A DNA stretch of 64,000 nucleotides from Galeopsis tetrahit (taxonomy: Eukaryota > Streptophyta > Magnoliopsida > Lamiales > Lamiaceae). Position numbers and translations under genes: made by a program. Where the stretch lies: positions 26,218,001 to 26,282,000 of the forward strand of contig OY776130.1 in assembly GCA_963675135.1 (NCBI GenBank). Reading direction: 5' to 3'. The notes under the pieces are model-generated. The model saw nothing but the letters and a program-made list of their open reading frames with translations. It searched no databases and was not told the origin of the DNA. Numbering within the stretch: position 1 is the stretch's first letter; each line of letters opens with the position of its first letter. Of this stretch, positions 57,290-64,000 are shown in pieces.

Positions 57290-58035
57290 TTAATAGATAT
57301 CATATCACATGCAATTGTCTTCATTATTGCCTTGTAAATAGAGTCGGAGGACAGGACAGTGATATCATATCACATGCAATTGTCTTCATTATTACCGTTT
57401 CACATTGTCCTGTTAGCGTTTCACTTAAACTTGTTACCGTTTCACATTGTCCTGTTAGCGTTTCACGTTGCCCTGTAACCGTTTCACGTTGCCATGTAAG
57501 TGTTTCACATGACAATTTTGCTCTTTCACACTGTCCTATGAACATATCACATGCAATTGTCTAGTCCACTTTATTGTATCAGATATCACATGCAATTGTC
57601 TAGTCCACTTTATTGTATCAGATATCACATGCAAGTGTCTAGTCCACTTTATTGTATCAGATATCACATGCAATTGTCTACTCCACTTTATTGTATCAGA
57701 TATCACATGCAATTGTCTAGTCCACATTGTCCTGTTAGTGTTTCACATGCAATTGTCTTCATTATTACCGTTTCACATTGTCCTGTTAGCGTTTCACTTA
57801 AGCTTGTTACCGTTTCACATTGTCTTGTTAGCGTTTCACGTTGCCCTGTAACCGTTTCACGTTGCCCTGTTAGTGTTTCACATGACAATTTTGCTCTTTC
57901 ACACTGTCCTATCAACATATCACATACAATTGTCTAGTCCACTTTATTGTATCAGATATCACATGCAATTGTCTAGTCCACTTTATTGTATCAGATATCA
58001 CATGCAATTGTCTAGTCCACTTTATTGTATGCACA
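57290..58035. repeat. Composite minisatellite between the two Harbinger ORFs
   Basis: Two unit types alternate. Type 1 is about 41 bp, ATCACATGCAATTGTCTAGT then CCACTTTATTGTATCAGAT, in about four copies at 57547-57720 and three at 57920-58035. Type 2 has CGTTTCACATTGTCCTGTTAG-like units of about 22 bp, forming a block of about 170 bp at 57390-57560 that is duplicated at 57765-57935. Open frames across it on both strands are by-products. Promoter elements for the transposase gene, if any, lie in or next to this array. Confidence 0.95.
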
Positions 58036-58159
58036 TTATTTTATCATATATATACGATTTGAATCCATATTAGGCCTACACAAAAATTCTTATCTTTACT
58101 CAAGTTTCTTCTCTCAAATATTTGTTTCGTCCTTGTTATTTACTCATTACATTTTACAA

Positions 58160-59506
58160 ATGTCTTTCAATGAAAATCCATCAATAGATTCAGATTCAAG
58201 TTCTGATTCTAACGATTTTAAAGCACTTGATGAATGGAAGAAACGGGTTGCTACACAAAATCGCCAAGTTGATCTCATCATCGAGAATATGATTATAAGC
58301 AATCATAATTCTGTTATAGGAGATCACACTCCTAGAGCCAGAAGAAGATATTGTGAAAGAGATCGTGAGATTGGTGAAGAGCGTTTGATGAACGACTATT
58401 TTAGCGATACGCCGACGTATACTCCTGAGATCTTCCGACGAAGATTTCGTATGCGAAAATCGGTATTCCTACGTATAGTGGAGGCTGTTACTACGAATGA
58501 TGAATACTTTCAACAAAGACCTAATGCCACAGGTAGAAGAGGTATTTCATCGTTGCAGAAGTGTACTGGAGCTATGAGGGCGTTAGCGTATGGGACATCA
58601 TCTGATGCCGTCGATGAATACTTGCGAATGAGTGAAACTGTGACAAGACAAGCTCTCGAACAATTCGTAGAAGGCGTAATATCTTGCTTTGGCGATGAGT
58701 ATCTTAGAAGGCCTAATGAACACGATTTGGCCAGACTACTTTATGTAGGGGATCAACGTGGATTCCCGGGTATGATAGGCAGTATTGACTACATGCATTG
58801 GGAATGGAAAAATTGTCCTAATGCATGGGCTGGGCAATATGCTGGGAGAAGTGGAAAACCAACAATCATCTTGGAAGCTGTTGCATCATATGATTTATGG
58901 ATATGGCATGCTTTCTTTGGAACACCAGGTACGTGTAATGATATTAATGTACTCCACCGATCTCCAGTTTTTAGTGATATCTTGGAAGGTCGAGCACCAA
59001 ATGTTATTTACATCGTAAATGGGCACGAAAATGATAGGGCATATTATCTCACTGATGGCATATATCCTTCATGGGCTGCATTTGTCAAGTCAATTGTTTC
59101 TCCACAACTTCGAAAGCACAAGTTGTTCGCTCAACACCAAGAGGCTGCGCGAAAAGATGTAGAGCGAGAATTTGGAGTTCTACAAGCTCGTTTCGCATTT
59201 CTTAGACGCCCATGTCTTATTTGGGATAAGTCTTTGATGGGAAAAATTATGATGGCTTGTATTATCATGCACAACATGATAGTAGAAGATGAGCGAGACA
59301 CGTACCAAAATTACTATGATCCCACCGGATTTTTTATGGATAATCCCACAAATGATGATCAACGTTTTCAATACTCTACTGAACGCATTGCAAGTTTATC
59401 CACTTATATGACTAATAGGGAACAACTTCGCAATAGAGAAGCTCATATCGCTCTCAAGACCGACTTGATTGAGCAAATATGGCAGAAATTCGGCCCTCAG
59501 AATTAA
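58160..59506 (+). CDS. PIF/Harbinger transposase, intact-looking
   Basis: 448 codons from the ATG at 58160 (MSFNENPSIDSD) to TAA, with no break. The frame is open further upstream, but this is the first plausible ATG after the minisatellite. An acidic, Ser-rich start is followed by a helix-turn-helix-like region (FRRRFRMRKSVFLRIVEAV), then the DDE_Tnp_4/plant transposon protein core: D210 in GSIDYMHW, D299 in YYLTDGIYP and E335 in DVEREFGVL, with 35 residues between the last D and E. The end MGKIMMACIIMHNMIVEDE is the usual family end. Family length is about 400-450. It cuts and inserts the element in the nucleus with ORF1. Introns are not needed. Confidence 0.9.
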   Translation: MSFNENPSIDSDSSSDSNDFKALDEWKKRVATQNRQVDLIIENMIISNHNSVIGDHTPRARRRYCERDREIGEERLMNDYFSDTPTYTPEIFRRRFRMRKSVFLRIVEAVTTNDEYFQQRPNATGRRGISSLQKCTGAMRALAYGTSSDAVDEYLRMSETVTRQALEQFVEGVISCFGDEYLRRPNEHDLARLLYVGDQRGFPGMIGSIDYMHWEWKNCPNAWAGQYAGRSGKPTIILEAVASYDLWIWHAFFGTPGTCNDINVLHRSPVFSDILEGRAPNVIYIVNGHENDRAYYLTDGIYPSWAAFVKSIVSPQLRKHKLFAQHQEAARKDVEREFGVLQARFAFLRRPCLIWDKSLMGKIMMACIIMHNMIVEDERDTYQNYYDPTGFFMDNPTNDDQRFQYSTERIASLSTYMTNREQLRNREAHIALKTDLIEQIWQKFGPQN

Positions 59507-59509
59507 ATA

Positions 59510-60690
59510 AGTAATTTTTGTTTTCTCTATTTGTAATTTAATATTTCATGCATCCATTTGTAGCTTCTTTATTATTGCTTTTCAATTTCGTATTTTCAAA
59601 TCTTGTAATTTTAATTTTGTTATTGAGTTCATTATTTATTTTAAGTGTGTGATAAAAAAATTTATATTATAATTACAAATTTAGAATATCAAGTAATTTT
59701 TATATACCAATTTAGTAAAAATTAATAATATAATATGTATTTAAAAAATTATTATTATTTTTGGGTTGAGTTGGGTCAGTGTCATTGATGAAGTATGATA
59801 AAATGAAATTTGGGTTAGATTGTAAATTGTATAGGTGGATGAGAGAGAAATTAATATAATATTGAAGTTGTTGTGTGTTGTCTTGCAATTGTTAATTTGT
59901 TTCAGAATTTGAGTTATTTTGTTATATGATTGTAGGTTGCTTCCAAGGCTCAACGACCTATTTGTAAAATTGTAGATGTAATTTTATTTGAATTTTATGC
60001 AATAAATAATATTTATTGGCAACTTGTTCCATATCCCAATTCCATTCATTTAAGTGTCACACTTGTGTGCACTCAATTGCATGATGCAATTGATGTAATT
60101 GAGTCACAATTTTAATTTGATTTTATTGTGATGGGTCAAAAATCCAATTGCATACAAGAATTTGTCTTCATTTCATTTTAATACCCCTTTTGGTGTCATT
60201 GACAAAAAAAAAAAGCCTTTCTATTTATTTTCTAATAGTGGAAAAGTCAAAATAATTTATCTATAGTGAAAAAGATTCATAATCAACTTCCTCATCCGCG
60301 GGTGATTTTTTTTATTCAAAAGCGTAGTGAATAAATTAAATTATCTTTCTTGACGTTTTATACTTAATACTTCTGTATTATATGCTAGGACTTGATTTTC
60401 TTGTTTCTGATATTCTTTTATTTCTCCTCTTGAAGCAGACCACTTCTATTCTGCTCTTTAGTTCCTTATGTGAATGAATTGCTTAAACCCTTTCTTTGGT
60501 ATATGAATAATTCAGTGGACATGTTATCTTTTTATGGTGTCTATTTGGTACCATAGCTCTTGTGCAATATAGTACTTTTATATGCCTGCGTGCATTATCA
60601 CTCCTTATCCCCTGCACTCTTATTTTTTATTTTTTATATGCGTGCGTTATCACTTCTCTTCCCTTACTATATTATTTTTTATTTTTGTAC
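59510..60690. other. AT-rich stretch without recognisable genes
   Basis: No coding frame beyond short chance ones. A segment at 60310-60363 (AAGCGTAGTGAATAAATTA) recurs at 61671-61728. Confidence 0.5.
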
Positions 60691-60694
60691 TTAG

Positions 60695-60852
60695 TCACTG
60701 GAATGGAATGATGAACCTACCGAAGAACAAGTTGGGATGGTATCAGCTCCTGTGGCAACTAACGACACAAGTGAACCAAGTTTTGAAAAGGAAGATGATA
60801 ATTTGGTCGGTATTATTGAAGAAAACGAATGCGACAAGCTTCTGCGAGTTAG
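60695..60852 (+). pseudogene. Exon resembling a CHD3-type (PICKLE-related/CHR4-like) remodeller
   Basis: The acceptor TTTTTGTACTTAG is followed by an open exon encoding SLEWNDEPTEEQVGM ... SFEKEDDNLVGIIEENECDKLLRVR, ending at AG before GTGAGG. From memory of the family, an acidic stretch of the form EWNDEP...EEQ followed by EEN-x-x-D-x-LLRVRWEKY occurs in plant CHD3-type PICKLE-related proteins, just before a GRGKR motif. The reading phase (two bases left over) fits the exon at 62572. The match is to short conserved motifs only, so the family call is moderate. Confidence 0.5.
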
Positions 60853-61817
60853 GTGAGGACTTCAATCTCGTATTATCTTTTTCATTATTTGACATCTGGG
60901 CATTAGCAAGCATGTAACTTCATAATATTGCCCATTTTTTAATTGAAAAATTATAATTTTGTTATTGATTTTTTTTCACATCTTGCCTAACTAAAATTTG
61001 CACGCATTAATTCAGTAAAGACTTAATTTGATAGTTTCCGTTGATAAATTAGGGTTTGTGTTATTCTGAATATGTGTGAAACTGATTGATTTTGTGATAA
61101 ATTTTTCTTGTTGCATGTTCTTATAATGGTTTTTGTGTGTGCGCGAATGTTTACGTCTACTTATTGTATTGCATGCTGCTAATATGTTTGTCCGGATTTT
61201 TATTTTATGGACCGTAACTATGGTGGGGTCAATTGAAGGACAATATGTTTTTAGTTTGGCAAATGTAGACCATTAAGTTTTTTTCATGCACATTTATTAG
61301 GCACATTAAAATTTAATCTTCACACATTTAGGCACGTAAGTGTAGGTGTGTTGGGCCAGTTTGGCCTATGTGCGAAAAAATAATTTAATAGCCTACATTT
61401 TTCAAATTGAAAACATATTGGCCTTCAATTTATTATCATGATGAAAGCATTGATCAAGCATGCTTCTGTTAGCATCAAGATTTGAAAACACGCACATAGA
61501 GTGTACAAGACTTGTTTTGAAACACTATTTCACCGTGTATAAGTGTTTTTTTCTTTATTTACTGAAGTTGGTGTCACCCAACTTCTTTAAAAAAAAAAAA
61601 AAGTGATCCTCCGGTTAAAGTAGTGTTTGAAAACACGCCGTATAGAGTTTATCACACCTGGATTTGTGGTTTTTTGGATTCTAAAGCGAAGTGAATAAAT
61701 TAGATTATCTTTCTGGATGCTTTATACAGGGGACTTCACGTGTAATATCAACATGTGTAGCTAATCCTTTCCGTCTATTGCCAAGTGTCTATTAAAGTGT
61801 TGTGTTTTCCTTTCCAG

Positions 61818-62011
61818 ATAATTAATGTATTCGAAATGGAGGAAAACTGTGCAGAAAACAGTACAATGCTTACTTCTGGTACAGATAAGTCCCGTGATAA
61901 GGGGAAAATCGATAAACCTGTAAAATTTCCATCTTCAGCTAGATCAAAAAATGACTCGAAAGAGGATAACAGTTCAGATCAAAGTTCTGCAAAGAGAATA
62001 GCCAATGATGG
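61818..62011 (+). other. Exon-like segment of unknown origin
   Basis: TTTCCTTTCCAG precedes an open stretch encoding FEMEENCAENSTMLTSG, KGKIDKPVKFPSSARSK and SKEDNSSDQSSAKRIAND, and GTGTATG follows. The sequence is charged and low in hydrophobics. It does not fit in phase after the exon at 60695 (it would give an immediate TAA), but its end is in phase with an alternative reading of the exon at 62572. It could be an alternative exon or an independent capture. Confidence 0.35.
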
Positions 62012-62571
62012 TGTATGTTCTCTTTATTTGTCATTCCATTTATATTTTGTTATCATAATTAACCTCTCCAAGTTCATGCGATCTGAAGTCAAACTAGGTG
62101 TACTCTAATGAATGCAAAAAAGTCCTCTAAGAGAGACCATGCATGCATAAGTCGAAACCCTATGGTGATGCTTGTTTTGGGTTTTAAGTAGTTTTTGAAA
62201 TCCTAATAAATAGTAAGGTGTGTGTTTATTCATTTGATTGTATCGCGTCTTCTGCTACCTGCCACTTGTTGGCAGTTGCACGGTGAAATTGATTTGCATA
62301 AGACTTTACCATAATTGTGATCTTATGTAAAAGGGTTTTACTGGAGAACTGGTTCGAAATTATGGCTTAATCACTAAATAGTATAACAACTAAAATACTA
62401 CCAAACTAATTCGTTTTAATGGAACAGCTATTGTTATTTTAAAATATACTCAAATTGCAAACGAGTTGCACGGTGAAAGTGAAATTGGTTACATAAGACT
62501 TTATCATAGTTCTAAATAGTGACATTATTTCTTTAAGATCTTGCTAAACCATTGCTTAATGCTTTTGTAGA

Positions 62572-62680
62572 TGGGAGAGGTATCAAGGTGAAGAGTAAAC
62601 AGCTCGTGGGAAACGCCAAAGAAAAGCTGTTTCTTACACGGAGGCATATGTAGCTCATCCTAGTGAAACACTATATGCAG
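62572..62680 (+). pseudogene. Second CHR4-like exon with in-frame stop
   Basis: After TGCTTTTGTAG the exon, in phase with the one ending at 60852, reads WERYQGEE, then a TAA stop, then TARGKRQRKAVSYTEAYVAH and PSETLYA. WEKYQ-x-EEE ... GRGKR-x-RKAVSY-x-EAYAPHP is, as I recall it, a conserved tail block of PICKLE-related CHD3 proteins. The stop at about 62597 means this copy cannot make that tail. The 1.7 kb gap between the two exons is long and holds the segment at 61818. Confidence 0.5.
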
Positions 62681-62699
62681 TACTTCTCCCTCTCTCTCT

Positions 62700-63450
62700 C
62701 TGTTTCTCGATGTTCAGTTAAAATCTGCAATTGTGTGTTCGATATGTATGCATGCTCTATTTCTTCACATATACAACTTGGAAAATTGAAATAAATTTTG
62801 CTACTTAGGATGATGTGTCCATTTTTTGGATATTGAGTATTAGATCGGTTAGTTTTTGAAGTGTTCCCACAGACAAAAAATGTTGAAAAAGAAAATTGAC
62901 ATGGACTGTACTTGTACAAATACATAGAACACCAACACATCATGATATTCTTTTTTTTCAGAATCATTGAAAGGTTGGTATAGGACTATCTTGCACATAG
63001 GTAAAATGCATTAGGTACAGAAAATGAATTTTTGTAACTTGATCTTTAAGGTTGATGTATTTTCAGTGATAGTCTATGTAAAACAAGACACTCGGTAATT
63101 CTTAGTATTATTATGGTCATAAGTAGCCTGCATAAAACTAGACTTCACCTTATAAACTTGTCTAACCTTGACTCTAATAGATGCTATCATCATTTCCTTG
63201 CACTAAAATATGACGATACTCGTTAAATTTTTTTTAACATTGACAAACTTTCGGCTTTTGGATCCTTATTTTGGTATGGTCTAAACACGGGAAATACTCT
63301 CTATTTGCATATACAACTTATTGCACTTCTTTTTACTACTGGCCTAAACACAAGTTCAATTTTTCTAATTGTAGGATCCTAAATTTAAAAAAAGAAAAAC
63401 CTTATTTTTCTCAAGATCAATCGAAAATATATTCTGTTGATATATTTATT
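62700..63450. other. AT-rich stretch without recognisable genes
   Basis: No coding frame supported; a (CT)n-like TCCCTCTCTCTCTCTG tract starts it. Confidence 0.5.
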
Positions 63451-63456
63451 AACAGT

Positions 63457-63522
63457 ACGAGGCTTCTCATGGGAACGCCAAGGGAGATACCGTTCCGGAA
63501 AAGTGTCTGCCCTATGATCCGG
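63457..63522 (+). other. Possible short exon
   Basis: TTAACAG precedes an open 66-bp stretch encoding YEASHGNAKGDTVPEKCLP, followed by a GTTAGT donor-like site. The composition is coding-like compared with the flanks. Its relation to the CHR4-like exons is not established. Confidence 0.25.
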
Positions 63523-63829
63523 TTAGTTACTCTCTTTATGTCTCTTGTGCTTATAGAACGATAAAAAGTACAAATTTCTAATAAAATTACAAAATAACAA
63601 GGCATATACTCATCAAAACTTTTTTTTTTTCAAATTTAACGGGTTGACACGAACATTACACGAAAATTTCACGTTCTTATTGTCTCTACACAGTAAGGAT
63701 ACGTACATGATAAGCCTAACTAGTACCTGCAATTTTCATATCATTTTAGGTACACATCATCTATAGTATTAGAATTAAAAAAAACTTGCACATAATACAT
63801 TTGAATATTAATAAATATTTACAGGGACA

Positions 63830-64000
63830 TTCAGTCTATATTTTTCTATTAAGGGTTATTTGGAAAATGTTCTTTTAGACCTGTAATTTAGTGGGATTGA
63901 CTTTTAAGGACAATAATTTTATGCGCCTGTAAATGTAGTACTCTATGTTTTAAAATATATACGTGTGGGTAATCGAGCCCGAATTAGACCAAATCGGGCT
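63830..64000 (+). repeat. Dispersed repeat, copy 2 (runs off the window)
   Basis: Direct counterpart of 17205-17395, sharing TTCTATTAAGGGTTATTTGG, TAATTTAG, TTGACT and TTTTAAAATATAT, and ending in AATCGGGCT at the last base. Small indels separate the copies. Confidence 0.75.

Larger units (their letters stand above)
55637..59800 (+). mobile_element. PIF/Harbinger transposon
   Basis: Two plus-strand ORFs with the PIF/Harbinger pairing: a Myb/SANT-like ORF1 and a DDE transposase. Possible ends: CCATCCTCATCAGCGAC at about 55640-55660 and, reversed, CATACTTCATCAATGAC near 59780-59800, which share CTCATCA or TTCATCA plus GAC. The 3-bp TWA TSD expected of the family was not confirmed, so the boundaries are tentative while the coding identification is firm. 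Confidence 0.75.

Noticed and set aside
57268..57937. Repetitive frames with SHCPVSVS or QLHVISDTIKW units, and the idea of a CRISPR-like array
   Set aside because: The repeats are contiguous minisatellite units without unique spacers, in plant nuclear DNA.

Overview
This is plant nuclear DNA, almost certainly from a eudicot: AT-rich, with plant retrotransposon clades (Athila-type Ty3/gypsy and several Ty1/copia), CACTA/En-Spm and PIF/Harbinger transposons, Stowaway-type MITEs, a Mutator-type foldback and tRNA-derived SINEs. I cannot name the species. There is no rRNA, no true tRNA gene, no CRISPR array and no complete ordinary host gene. The window is a transposon graveyard with nested insertions, a few captured or broken host-gene pieces, and one recently active-looking DNA transposon. 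Gene structures were read by eye, so splice sites and element edges are approximate unless a target-site duplication (TSD) is quoted.

Layout. 1-2080: featureless AT-rich DNA, ending at a probable Helitron 3' terminus (2083-2110). 2712-12835: minus-strand Athila-like Ty3/gypsy element with its 3' LTR, an extra ORF, integrase and RT/RNase H, cut off inside the protease by a copia-type LTR-like block (12836-14306). It carries two arrays of a GC-rich palindrome. 14307-17195: AT-rich, no genes. 17205-17395: a dispersed repeat whose second copy closes the window (63830-64000).

18112-29934: a minus-strand CACTA element with a Tnp2-like transposase and a second, PF03004-type gene. The second gene is split by another CACTA element (18404-24442, TSD ATC), which holds a plus-strand copia element, whose gag holds a SINE. 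That is four levels of nesting. 30239-30634: a SINE inserted at the edge of a Stowaway MITE. 32574-35600: a small internally rearranged minus-strand copia element, with a MITE in one LTR and a solo gypsy LTR in the other.

35600-40470: broken gene pieces, tandem repeats and a gene fragment between inverted repeats (37427-39452). 40648-48811: an 8.2 kb non-autonomous CACTA element (TSD ATT) with captured exon-like pieces and a young Tork-type copia insertion (41114-45679, TSD CCGCG). 48900-50350: degenerate GAAAAGTG repeats. 50930-52714: a Stowaway MITE split by a 1.5 kb Mutator-type foldback (9-bp TSD). 53249-54843: a coiled-coil-like gene remnant, a copia LTR and a MITE end. 55101-55219: a third SINE copy. 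56016-59506: a PIF/Harbinger element with a lightly damaged ORF1, a minisatellite spacer and an intact-looking transposase. 60695-62680: two exons resembling the conserved tail of a CHD3-type (PICKLE-related/CHR4-like) chromatin remodeller, interrupted by a stop.

The parts work together only as transposons: the PIF/Harbinger pair (DNA-binding ORF1 plus DDE transposase) is the one set that could still act. The CACTA-2 element and the MITEs would need enzymes supplied from elsewhere.
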